Source: Candidatus Kapaibacterium sp.
Lineage (GTDB): Bacteria; Bacteroidota; Ignavibacteria; Kapaibacteriales; UBA2268
DNA: 64,000 bases
Reading direction: 5' to 3'
NCBI GenBank assembly: GCA_013414795.1
Contig: CP058732.1
Location: 608,501-672,500, forward strand
Program-made: the position numbers and the translations under genes
In this document: positions 28,326 to 37,198 of the stretch, piece after piece
How positions within the stretch are numbered: the first letter of the stretch is position 1
Layout of the letters: the number at the start of each line of letters is the position of its first letter
Notes under the pieces: generated by a model
Database searches by the model: none
What the model was told of the DNA's origin: nothing
The model's input: the letters and a program-made list of their open reading frames with translations, nothing else

Positions 28326-29094
28326 TTGCGTCATATCCTTTGGTATTAGGAACATTAGGCTTTTGCTCGGAAATTGTTATTTCAACACGGCGGTTTTTGG
28401 CTTTGCCTTCTGGTGTCGAATTATCGGCAACTGGCCTTTGGTCTCCAAACCCACGAACAACAACGGAATGCTCGGGGACACCTTTCGAAATGAGTAAATA
28501 TGCAACATTTACAGCACGAGCAACCGAAAGGTGCCAATTAGAGGGATAACGGAAACTTTTAATTGGGTCGCTGTCAGTATGTCCGTCAACTGCAACCTCT
28601 TGGTCTTTGGCAAGCCCTTGCAATGTAGCCGCTAAATTTTCGAGAACAACTTCGCCTTCCTTTTCTATCTCTGCTTTTCCCGATTGGAAAAGTAATTTTT
28701 CTGGAAGCGTTATTACTATATTTGGTCCTCTTGTTTCGATGGTAAGTTCTCCCTTTTTTATATACGAATCGAGCGTCTTAACAATATCAGATTGAATTTC
28801 TTTAAGACTGCGTCTGTCTGGAAAAGGAAGAACTGGCTCGGGAATGCCCTTTCTAACACCTTGAAATGGTTCGAGGCCAGTTCCGTGAACATCCTCCTGT
28901 CCTTTTTGAGGTTTGAAGTAATCGGAAAATGCTTTGGCAAATTCTTTATAACGCTCTTCGTCAACGCGAGCACTCACATAGAGAATAACAAATAACCCCA
29001 GTAATAAAGTTACTAAATCTGCATATGTGATAAGATACCTATCTGGGCTTGTTCTGCTGGAATCTTCTTCTTTTTGAGTTTTTTTTAGAAACAT
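28303..29094 (-). CDS. motB: MotB-family flagellar stator protein
   Basis: A 263-aa protein with one N-terminal membrane helix carrying the proton-accepting aspartate D26 in RYLITYADLVTLLLG, followed by a plug/linker region. The OmpA-type peptidoglycan-binding domain (about 125-250) includes VDGHTDSDPIKSFRYPSNWH and GFGDQRPVADNSTPEGK. These features place it with MotB/PomB/LafU. No motA is adjacent. Instead the gene starts 2 bp after the stop of a T9SS-exported propeller gene and overlaps a barrel gene, an unusual setting for a stator subunit. Confidence 0.88.
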   Translation of the reverse strand: MFLKKTQKEEDSSRTSPDRYLITYADLVTLLLGLFVILYVSARVDEERYKEFAKAFSDYFKPQKGQEDVHGTGLEPFQGVRKGIPEPVLPFPDRRSLKEIQSDIVKTLDSYIKKGELTIETRGPNIVITLPEKLLFQSGKAEIEKEGEVVLENLAATLQGLAKDQEVAVDGHTDSDPIKSFRYPSNWHLSVARAVNVAYLLISKGVPEHSVVVRGFGDQRPVADNSTPEGKAKNRRVEITISEQKPNVPNTKGYDANEFDTKK

Positions 29095-29096
29095 TT

Positions 29097-32000
29097 CTAC
29101 TTCAAAATGTTAATCTTTCCGATAATTGTTTTGTTTGTTGAAGTTTTTAGAATAGCAAAATATATACCAGAAGAAAGACTCCGAATGTCAATAGTTTTAT
29201 AATTTTCTTCATTTCCATAATCTTCGGTATAGTCTCGTTCGAAGAGAATATTACCAATTTGGTCATATATTTTCAAAGAAGCAATGCTCTCATTATTGTT
29301 TATTTTTATATGTAAATAGTCTTTTGCTGGATTTGGAGAAATAGTAATCTCAAGATTGGTGGAGACTTCCAAATTCGTTTCCTTTTGCCCAACAGATAAC
29401 ATCAAATCGAAACCAGCAATTTTGTAAATATTTCCGTTGTAGTCCGTAACCCAAAAATTCTTATCTCTCGGGTCAAATTCAATTCCCCTTGCGTTTATTA
29501 ATCCATTGGGCGACTGCAAATAAATCCTCGAAACTTCTTTAGACAAATCATCTTTCGAAATTTTCGAAATCACTGCCTCTGTCAATGCACCAGAATTGGG
29601 GAAATATGTTCCAATTTGGTAAACATACATTTCTCTGTCATAAGCCAATCCTCTTGGTCCATAAGTTTTGGAATAGGGATTCTGAAATGTTGCTTCAACT
29701 TTGCCAGTTACTGGGTCTACTACCATAAGCATTTGCTTCCCGAAAGCATCCTTTTTGTCTCGGTCGCCAATCAAGAGTTTGCCATCGAAGACTTCAATCC
29801 CAATTGGGTAAACATTTGCTGGGCTTGGAAATTGCCTAATCAGATTGCCATTTGTATCGACAACAAGCACATTCCCACCATTTCCACCAGTGCTGTTCAT
29901 CCTATGGAGATAAATAATATTCTTTTCCCTATCGTATGAAATATCGGTGAAAAGACTATCTCCAGGAAGTTTTACGCTTTTGATTCGTGTAAGAGTATTT
30001 ACATCTAATTTTACCATTTGGTTGGAACCAAAACTTGTTACCCAAAGCCCATTTCTTCCATCATAAGCAATTCCATATGGAATAAAATTCACACTCGTGT
30101 TCTGTAAAATCGAACCTCTTTCAACAATCGTAATCGTAAATGTATTAGAAATTTTAATTTGGTTAGGATTTGCCAGAGAAGTTACACGAATTCTTGCAAA
30201 TTCAGTTGAAACATTTGGAATTGTCCACAAAAATGGGGAACTTGCGACGTTTTCGCCGATAATACTCCAATCCAGCCCATCGTTAACAGAATACTCAATT
30301 CGCACTGGCGGAGTAAATCCATACCAAGATATAACTTGTTGAGTAGTGCTGGTGAAAATTTCACCGCCTGTTGGAGCAGTGATTTCGTAATTTGTAATTG
30401 GCTCAATTGGCACATCTGCTTCCCAGATTCCACGACCGTGGGTCCCCGCACGCAAAGGAATTGTTCCCGAAGTCAATTGGTAACGGCAGAATTTTAAATC
30501 AGTCACTGGACTGCGAGGTAAGCCTTTCCCAAATGGAAACCAATTCGCTCCGCCGTCGTATGTAGCAAACACACCAATGTCTGTACCCACAAAAATAATG
30601 TTCTCATTGAAAGGATGTATTGCAATAGTGTTTACAGGTATATCTGGTAAAGTTTTGCTAATGTTGACCCAAGTGGCTCCGTAGTCTGTGGTTTTAAAGA
30701 TGTGTGGTGTATAAAAACCAGAAAAACTGACGAATGCAGTCCCTTCGTTTTGAGGCGAAAAGGCTATGTCCGTAACCCAACGATTAACCAATCCGTTCCC
30801 AGAGACCACTTTCCAAGTTTCGCCAGCATCTTTTGTTACAATTACATCACCGTTGCTTGTGCCAGCCATAATCACTTCTGAATTCAATGGTGAAATATCA
30901 ATAGCAGTATATCTTCCAGAAACTTTTGGAGTAGGAAGAACATCCCAACTTGCTCCACCACTATAAGTTGCGTAAAGTTTGTCCCTTCCGTGATAAAGGA
31001 TAAAATTGTATTGTGGGTCCATAACCAAAGGCGGGTCCCAAACGCTTGCGTTCAGGTCCAATCCTATATCGATGTAAGTAAAAGTGCCAGTCTTCAAATC
31101 GACTTTAAAAGGTGTGATTCTTCCACCAGGGGTGGACTGACCATAAATAATATTTGGATTTGAATAATCGACAACTGTGCGAAAACCATCCCCCCCAGCA
31201 ACGAAATACCAATCAAAATCTGCTTTGTTGCCAAGCGTACCATTATCCTGGGTTCCACCAAAATTAATGTTTGGTTGCGAATGGTCTATATCGAAACCAT
31301 AAAATTGAGTAACTTGTAGATTATTATTTTTTGGTCGCCAATTAATACCAGCATCAGTGGATAAATAAACACCACCATCGTTACCAATCATTACGATTTG
31401 CGGGTTCATTGGGTTGAAAGCAGCACAGTGCTGGTCGACGTGAACATTTCCACCTGAATAACCATTTGTTACATTTGTGAAATTTTTCCCGTCTGAAGTT
31501 CGGAAAATATCAATACCACCAGCGAGTACAATATTCGGGTCCTTTGGATGTACTTCAATAAAATTGTCGTAGAAACCTTGCCCACGGAAAAACTCAGTAG
31601 AACCACGGTAAACAAGGGTCCAACTTTGGCCTTTGTCCGTTGTACGATAAATTAACCCTTGAGAACTCACATCCACTAATGCATAGGCAATCGAGGGTTG
31701 TGAAGGGGCAAATTGCACAGAAACACGACCAACTCCTTGCTCAAAAGTAGAACTTCTAAAAATCCAGGTCTGACCCAAATCGGAAGTATAATAAACACCC
31801 TCGCCATTCACACCAATTAAGTACTCTGCTGGATTCTCTGGGTTTATTGAAACATCGGTAACATTTTTTTCGAAAAGTCTTCTCCAAGTGGTCCCAGCAT
31901 CCGTCGACACATAAAATCCAGGCTTTCGAATTGTTGCCCCTGCAACAACTAAATTTGAATTTTTTGGATGAACATAAACTTTCGAGAAAGCACCAATTTC

Positions 32001-32546
32001 GGTCAAACCAAGTAGTTTCCAACTTTTCCCACCATCCGTACTTTTGTAAATCCCATTGCCAAGATAAATTACTCCGCCTCCGATAACCGATTCTCCGGTC
32101 CCAGCATAAATTACATTGGGGTTGTTTGGGTCGATTGCAATCGAACCGAAAGCAATACCATTTTCGTAGTCGAATATCGGTTCCCAACTATCGCCGAAAT
32201 TTGTAGAAAACCAAATTCCACCAGCAGCAGCGGCTGCATAGACCCAACCATTTTTGCTCGGATGGAAAACGATTGATTTTATCCTTCCTCCTATATCAAA
32301 AGGACCTACAGGTTTCCACTCGGGCTGTTCGGCAAGTGCTTGCTCTGCAAAGAACTTTTGCCGAAGAAGTTCCATCTGCTCGAATGCTTTTTGGCGGGCA
32401 AAATCGGGGATTGCTTCAAATGGATATGCTCTTGGCTTGCTGAATTCAATTGCTCTGCGGGCTGGGTCGTCGTATTCCGTTCCATTTTCCCGCTTACCTA
32501 AAAGAAGAAAAGGAAAAAACAAAAAGAATAAAAAAATCTTTTTCAT
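29097..32546 (-). CDS. T9SS-exported Asp-box (BNR/sortilin-like) beta-propeller protein
   Basis: A 1149-aa exported protein with signal MKKIFLFFLFFPFLLLG. The region to about residue 710 carries many Asp-box turns, such as STNFGDSW, STDGGKSW, STDAGTTW, TSDLGQTW, TTDKGQSW, TKDAGETW, TTDYGATW and TYDGGANW, typical of sortilin/VPS10-like ten-bladed propellers. An Ig-like segment and a second, NHL-like propeller follow (about 800-1060). The last ~80 residues are a T9SS sorting domain (ITISPNPAKDYLHIKI ... LSSGIYFAILKT ... KINILK). It should be secreted or surface-attached. Ligand unknown; it could be a glycosidase-like or adhesive protein. Confidence 0.9.
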   Translation of the reverse strand: MKKIFLFFLFFPFLLLGKRENGTEYDDPARRAIEFSKPRAYPFEAIPDFARQKAFEQMELLRQKFFAEQALAEQPEWKPVGPFDIGGRIKSIVFHPSKNGWVYAAAAAGGIWFSTNFGDSWEPIFDYENGIAFGSIAIDPNNPNVIYAGTGESVIGGGVIYLGNGIYKSTDGGKSWKLLGLTEIGAFSKVYVHPKNSNLVVAGATIRKPGFYVSTDAGTTWRRLFEKNVTDVSINPENPAEYLIGVNGEGVYYTSDLGQTWIFRSSTFEQGVGRVSVQFAPSQPSIAYALVDVSSQGLIYRTTDKGQSWTLVYRGSTEFFRGQGFYDNFIEVHPKDPNIVLAGGIDIFRTSDGKNFTNVTNGYSGGNVHVDQHCAAFNPMNPQIVMIGNDGGVYLSTDAGINWRPKNNNLQVTQFYGFDIDHSQPNINFGGTQDNGTLGNKADFDWYFVAGGDGFRTVVDYSNPNIIYGQSTPGGRITPFKVDLKTGTFTYIDIGLDLNASVWDPPLVMDPQYNFILYHGRDKLYATYSGGASWDVLPTPKVSGRYTAIDISPLNSEVIMAGTSNGDVIVTKDAGETWKVVSGNGLVNRWVTDIAFSPQNEGTAFVSFSGFYTPHIFKTTDYGATWVNISKTLPDIPVNTIAIHPFNENIIFVGTDIGVFATYDGGANWFPFGKGLPRSPVTDLKFCRYQLTSGTIPLRAGTHGRGIWEADVPIEPITNYEITAPTGGEIFTSTTQQVISWYGFTPPVRIEYSVNDGLDWSIIGENVASSPFLWTIPNVSTEFARIRVTSLANPNQIKISNTFTITIVERGSILQNTSVNFIPYGIAYDGRNGLWVTSFGSNQMVKLDVNTLTRIKSVKLPGDSLFTDISYDREKNIIYLHRMNSTGGNGGNVLVVDTNGNLIRQFPSPANVYPIGIEVFDGKLLIGDRDKKDAFGKQMLMVVDPVTGKVEATFQNPYSKTYGPRGLAYDREMYVYQIGTYFPNSGALTEAVISKISKDDLSKEVSRIYLQSPNGLINARGIEFDPRDKNFWVTDYNGNIYKIAGFDLMLSVGQKETNLEVSTNLEITISPNPAKDYLHIKINNNESIASLKIYDQIGNILFERDYTEDYGNEENYKTIDIRSLSSGIYFAILKTSTNKTIIGKINILK

Positions 32547-32603
32547 TTCTCTTTACCAAATTAACTATGTAATTTAATGAAAAAACTTGAATTACAAAGA
32601 ATG

Positions 32604-33254
32604 TCATCTAAGGATTTTTGGGAAGAACATACCAGTGCGGGCTTTGTATAGTTTATATTCATCTTTAAAATAGTATTCCAGAAGTTCCTCCTCTTTTGGT
32701 ACTCGATGCCAAAGGAAAATGCACAAACCTCCAATCCAAACAAAAGTAACAATCAAATTTGATAGAGCAAGTGTAACCCCAAGGTGAAGTAGTATGAACC
32801 CAGTATAAATTGGATGGCGAATATATTTGTAAATACCATTTTGTACTAACTTGTGACCATTCATAATATTCAAAGTTGCAGTATACACCTTGCCCAATTT
32901 GATTAAACTCAAGATTATAAAAATAGTCCCAAGATACCCCAAAACTATACCTATGTTTCTCAAATTGGAAGAGGTATCGATATTGAAACCCAGTATAAAT
33001 TTGTTTTTGAAATCGATTAAGAAAATAAGAATGACCTCTAATGATATTAATACCATCAAAATAATTTTATCTGTTTGAAATGATTTGCGAAAATTTTCTT
33101 GTAAATCAAAATTCTCTTTCTGCCCAGAAAAGATTTTAATAATTAGCACTGTTACAACATAGGCAAGATACATCAAACCAACATTAGGTTGGTAATTTAT
33201 CATTTTATCTACATTGGTTCTTTCAATGTTATGAAAATTCCTCAAAGAGTTCAA
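32604..33254 (-). CDS. Isoprenylcysteine carboxyl methyltransferase (ICMT)-like membrane protein
   Basis: A 216-aa integral membrane protein with about five hydrophobic segments. The C-terminal region carries the ICMT/PEMT SAM-binding pattern YIRHPIYTGF and the downstream PKEEELLEYYFKDEYKLYKART block. Bacterial members methylate unknown lipids or isoprenoid substrates. The true start could be the Met at residue 18 (MINYQPNV), which puts the first helix at the N terminus. It lies 21 bp downstream of the DUF2703 gene on the same strand, and 57 bp upstream of the start of the T9SS propeller gene. Confidence 0.75.
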   Translation of the reverse strand: MNSLRNFHNIERTNVDKMINYQPNVGLMYLAYVVTVLIIKIFSGQKENFDLQENFRKSFQTDKIILMVLISLEVILIFLIDFKNKFILGFNIDTSSNLRNIGIVLGYLGTIFIILSLIKLGKVYTATLNIMNGHKLVQNGIYKYIRHPIYTGFILLHLGVTLALSNLIVTFVWIGGLCIFLWHRVPKEEELLEYYFKDEYKLYKARTGMFFPKILR

Positions 33255-33275
33255 AATTTTGAATTATCGTCAAGG

Positions 33276-33737
33276 TTAAAGGATATCTTTCAATGCGAAC
33301 AAACTCGCCTTTACAATTAATTCGGCTGGAATTACTTCGAGGCTTTTTCCATTAATTTCAATAGTTCGACAATCATTCGGTCCACATACATCGCAACAAG
33401 GACTTTTCCCAGCACTTAAATTCAACCAATCTTCAAGTAGTTTCCCGTTTATCCAAATTTGATTTGATACGAGAGGATTTCTTTTGAACTCTTCGAGGGA
33501 AATTTCACTTTTTTTCAATACAACTTCTATTTTTAAACTTGATAAACTCTGCTTTAAAGTCTCATATGCCTTCATCAATTCGGTTTCTGTATTGCCACAG
33601 CGTGGACAAGTTTTTTCGTCAACAACAAGCCTTGTCCAGCGAATTTCAAGCGTTTTCTTGGAAGGTATGGAAAAAGCACCAACATCAACAAAATTGCTAC
33701 TTCCAGAGCAGCAGTTATTTTTTGGACGAATTTTCAT
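33276..33737 (-). CDS. DUF2703-like cysteine-rich protein
   Basis: A 153-aa soluble protein with an N-terminal NNCCSGSS motif, a CPRCGNTETELMKAYETL block resembling a thioredoxin-like CxxC start, WINGKLLEDWL, and a C-terminal CCDVCGPNDCRTIEINGKS cluster. This order matches the DUF2703 family as I know it. The nine or so cysteines suggest metal or thiol chemistry. Homologues are sometimes seen near metal and metalloid genes, which would fit the arsenate locus 10 kb away, but that link is speculative. The start overlaps the end of rpe by 23 bp. Confidence 0.7.
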   Translation of the reverse strand: MKIRPKNNCCSGSSNFVDVGAFSIPSKKTLEIRWTRLVVDEKTCPRCGNTETELMKAYETLKQSLSSLKIEVVLKKSEISLEEFKRNPLVSNQIWINGKLLEDWLNLSAGKSPCCDVCGPNDCRTIEINGKSLEVIPAELIVKASLFALKDIL

Positions 33738-34404
33738 TTAATTCTTTCTCGATTTTTGCACGCATTCTTCTAATATTTTCGGCAATATTCCCATTGAAAA
33801 GCCCAGAACCAGAGACAATCATATCTGCCCCAGCACGAACGGCGTCTTGCACATTTTCAATCTTTATTCCTCCGTCGACTTCGATTAGAACATTGTCAAG
33901 TCGGCTTTTAATCAAGAAGTTTTTAAGAGTTTCCGCTCTTCGCAAAAACGAAGGAATGAACGATTGGCCACCAAATCCGGGATTTACAGACATAAGCAAA
34001 ATAAAATCGCAATATTCAGCATTTTCGAAGGCAAATTCGAGAGGGGTACCGGGATTCAAAGCCAAGCCGGCTTTCTTCCCAAGTGTGCGAATGCTTTCAA
34101 GAGTGCGATTTATATGAAACTGTCCTTCGCAATGGATAGAAATATAATCTGCCCCTGCGTTTACAAAATCCACAATGTATCGCTCGGGTTCGACAATCAT
34201 CAAATGGCAAACCAATGGCAAAGATGTAGTTCGGCGAATAGCCTCGACAACCACCGGACCAAAAGTAATATTGGGTACGAAACGCCCATCCATAATATCA
34301 AGGTGAAGCAAATCGGCTCCGCCTTCTTCACATTGCCTGATGTCTTTTTCTAAATTAGAAAAATTTGCACTTAATAGCGATGGTTCAATCAAAACCTTTC
34401 TCAT
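33715..34404 (-). CDS. rpe: Ribulose-phosphate 3-epimerase
   Basis: A 229-aa TIM-barrel enzyme interconverting ribulose-5-phosphate and xylulose-5-phosphate in the pentose phosphate pathway. Motifs: IEPSLLSANF, HLDIMDGRFVPNITFGP with the metal/catalytic His and Asp, CHLMI, LMSVNPGFGGQ and the EVDGGI catalytic Asp. The ATG overlaps the valS stop (ATGA), so it is translated after valS. Confidence 0.97.
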   Translation of the reverse strand: MRKVLIEPSLLSANFSNLEKDIRQCEEGGADLLHLDIMDGRFVPNITFGPVVVEAIRRTTSLPLVCHLMIVEPERYIVDFVNAGADYISIHCEGQFHINRTLESIRTLGKKAGLALNPGTPLEFAFENAEYCDFILLMSVNPGFGGQSFIPSFLRRAETLKNFLIKSRLDNVLIEVDGGIKIENVQDAVRAGADMIVSGSGLFNGNIAENIRRMRAKIEKELNENSSKK

Positions 34405-37121
34405 AGTTTACTCAACCGTTCAAGCAACTTTTGCAATTTTTCCAAAGATTCGTTCATACTTGCAAGTTTCGCTTTTTCCCGCTCGATTATTTCGGGCTTT
34501 GCTTTTTCAAAAAATGCAGGATTGTTCAACTTGTTGTTTATCGAAGAAATATTGTTATTCAATCTTTCGAGTTCTTTTGCTACCCGCTCTTTTTCTTTTG
34601 AAATGTCAAAATCGGAAGTAATCAGTAAGTGAATTTCGACTTCGCGGACGACGCTCGTTATGGCTCGAACATTTTCGACTGAATGTTGAACAATGCTGAC
34701 TTCGTTCGCTCGCGAAAGAAAAGCCAACGCCTCTTTATTTTCCTCAAACATAGTTGCCAAACCAGAGTTTAATGTACTTACAATCAAGTCAACTTTCTTG
34801 GCAGGTTCGATACCTACTTCGTTTCTCAATTTGCGAATTTCTTCGACAACAAACTGAAAGACCTCAAAGTTATTTTCAATACTCTCATCAATGAATTTTT
34901 GATTAGGAGTTGGAAACGATTGTATGCTTATGCTTTCGTTTTCGGTTCGACCAGTCAATAAATGCCAAAGTTCTTCGGAAACGAATGGCATTACTGGATG
35001 AATTAATTTCAAGATATTTTCGAAAATCTCCAATGCGAAACGAATCAAGGCTTGATTGAAAGAGATTTCGTTTGAATCTTTGAGTTCTACTTTCAATATC
35101 TCAACATACCAATCGCAAAAGTCTCGCCAGATGAAATCATAAAGCAGTTTTGCGTAGTCGTTTATACGATAATTTTCCAAGTTTCGATTGATTTTCTCAA
35201 TTGTGCTATGTAGACGCGAAAGTATCCATTTATCGGCATAAGAAAGTTCCTCTGGTCGAAGTTGTCGGTCAACGTTTTCGGGGCAACAATCCGGGAGAAA
35301 TATCATATCACGTTTCATCAAAAGGAAGCGACCAGCATTCCAAATCTTGTTGGCAAAGTTCCGTCCGATTTCCATCGATGGTATATCTTGGGTTTTTACA
35401 TCGATTTCCATTCGGACGTCTTGTCCCAAGGGCGACAGATAAGTCATTGTGAATCTTGTAGCGTCGGCTCCATATTTTTCAATAATTTTCAAAGGGTCGG
35501 GAGAATTTCCAAGCGATTTGCTGAGTTTCCTTCCCAATCCGTCACGAATTGTGCTGGTAAAGTAAACATCTTTAAACGGTATTTCGTTTTTAAACTTCAT
35601 CGTAGCCATAATCATTCGGGCAACCCAAAAGAAAATGATATCGGGAGCGGTAACAAGCAAATCTGTTGGTAGAAATTTCTTTAAATCAGCGGTTTCTTCT
35701 GTTACGCCATCGTGAAGCCAGCGCATAGTTGTCAATGGCCAAAGCCAAGAGGAAAACCAAGTATCAAGAACATCCGGGTCTTGTTCCAATGGTACGTCTT
35801 GCGAAATGCCAAGTTTGGTTCGTGCGTGGTCCTCATCTCTGGCAGCTGTGTACCGTCCATCTGGTGTATAATAAACAGGAATACGATGTCCCCACCACAA
35901 TTGTCGTGAAATGCACCAGTCTCGAACATTTTCAAGCCAATGTTGATATGTCTTTTCCCAATGCTTGGGATAGAATTTTATTTTACCTTCCAGAACAGGT
36001 TTCAAAGCAATTTCAGCAAGGGGTTTCATTCGGACAAACCACTGGTCTGAAAGATAAGGTTCGATTGGTTCGCCACCTCTTTGGGAAAATCCAACATTGT
36101 GGACATAATCTTCGATTTTCTCGATTAAGCCTTTTTCTTTCAATTTCTCTACGATTTTCTTCCGTGCTTCGAATCGCTCTAATCCATTGAATTCGCCAGC
36201 AAATTCATTCAAAGTGCCATCGGGGTTGATTGAATTGATTATTGGTAAACTATGTCTTTGCCCTACTTCAAAATCGTTTGGGTCGTGGGCTGGAGTAATT
36301 TTAACGCAACCAGTCCCAAAGGTTGGGTCGGCATATTCATCTGCTATTACTGGAACCTCTCGATTTGCAAGAGGCACCAACACTTTTTTCCCAATCAAGT
36401 TCTTATAACGCTCGTCGTTTGGATTGACTGCAACGGCAACGTCCCCAAATATAGTTTCTGGGCGGACAGTCGCGACAAGTAGATAATCATCAGAATCAAC
36501 GAAATAGTATCGTAATGTATATAAGTATTCTTTGACTTCCCTAAATTCTACTTCTTCGTCGGAAAGAGCAGTTCGAGATAGTGGAGACCAGTTAATAATT
36601 CTTTTTCCGCGGTAAATCAAACCTTCGTCGAAAAGGCGTATAAAAACTTCGCGAACAGCATTCGAAGCAGATTCGTCCATTGTGAACAAGGTGCGACTCC
36701 AATCGCAAGAAATCCCCAATTCACGCAACTGTCGTAAAATAATCCCACCATATTCTTCCTTCCATTTCCATACTCGTTCGAGGAACTTCTCTCGCCCCAA
36801 ATCGTAACGAGTGAGTCCTTCCTTTGCTAATTCCTTTTCAACACGGGTTTGGGTTGCAATACCAGCGTGGTCGGTTCCAGGAAACCAACAGACTTCGTAG
36901 CCCGACATTCGCTTCCAGCGAATGTAGATATCCTGAATTGTAATGTTCAAAACGTGACCAAAATGCAAAATACCAGTGATATTTGGTGGTGGCATTAAAA
37001 TGCTATACGCTGGTTTTGGCGAGTCGGCAGAAGCAATGTAAATTTTACTTTTTTGCCAAATTTCGTACCATTTCTTCTCGACATTTCCTGGAGTATAAGA
37101 TTTTGGATATTTATCCTGCAT
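34401..37121 (-). CDS. valS: Valyl-tRNA synthetase
   Basis: A 906-aa class I synthetase. The HIGH-type motif lies in PPPNITGILHFGHVLN and the KMSKS loop is GRKLSKSLGNSP. The CP1 editing domain, which hydrolyses Thr-tRNAVal, occupies about 190-350 (TVRPETIFGDVAVAV, GTGCVKITPAHDPNDF). The C-terminal coiled-coil arm (about 838-906, rich in Lys/Glu/Leu) is complete. It begins a minus-strand operon valS-rpe-DUF2703-ICMT. Confidence 0.97.
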   Translation of the reverse strand: MQDKYPKSYTPGNVEKKWYEIWQKSKIYIASADSPKPAYSILMPPPNITGILHFGHVLNITIQDIYIRWKRMSGYEVCWFPGTDHAGIATQTRVEKELAKEGLTRYDLGREKFLERVWKWKEEYGGIILRQLRELGISCDWSRTLFTMDESASNAVREVFIRLFDEGLIYRGKRIINWSPLSRTALSDEEVEFREVKEYLYTLRYYFVDSDDYLLVATVRPETIFGDVAVAVNPNDERYKNLIGKKVLVPLANREVPVIADEYADPTFGTGCVKITPAHDPNDFEVGQRHSLPIINSINPDGTLNEFAGEFNGLERFEARKKIVEKLKEKGLIEKIEDYVHNVGFSQRGGEPIEPYLSDQWFVRMKPLAEIALKPVLEGKIKFYPKHWEKTYQHWLENVRDWCISRQLWWGHRIPVYYTPDGRYTAARDEDHARTKLGISQDVPLEQDPDVLDTWFSSWLWPLTTMRWLHDGVTEETADLKKFLPTDLLVTAPDIIFFWVARMIMATMKFKNEIPFKDVYFTSTIRDGLGRKLSKSLGNSPDPLKIIEKYGADATRFTMTYLSPLGQDVRMEIDVKTQDIPSMEIGRNFANKIWNAGRFLLMKRDMIFLPDCCPENVDRQLRPEELSYADKWILSRLHSTIEKINRNLENYRINDYAKLLYDFIWRDFCDWYVEILKVELKDSNEISFNQALIRFALEIFENILKLIHPVMPFVSEELWHLLTGRTENESISIQSFPTPNQKFIDESIENNFEVFQFVVEEIRKLRNEVGIEPAKKVDLIVSTLNSGLATMFEENKEALAFLSRANEVSIVQHSVENVRAITSVVREVEIHLLITSDFDISKEKERVAKELERLNNNISSINNKLNNPAFFEKAKPEIIEREKAKLASMNESLEKLQKLLERLSKL

Positions 37122-37198
37122 ACTAAAACAAATCTTAATAAAATTACAAACTTACGAAAATTGCTTTTCATAGCAAAAGACAGCAACCTAGTGAAAAA

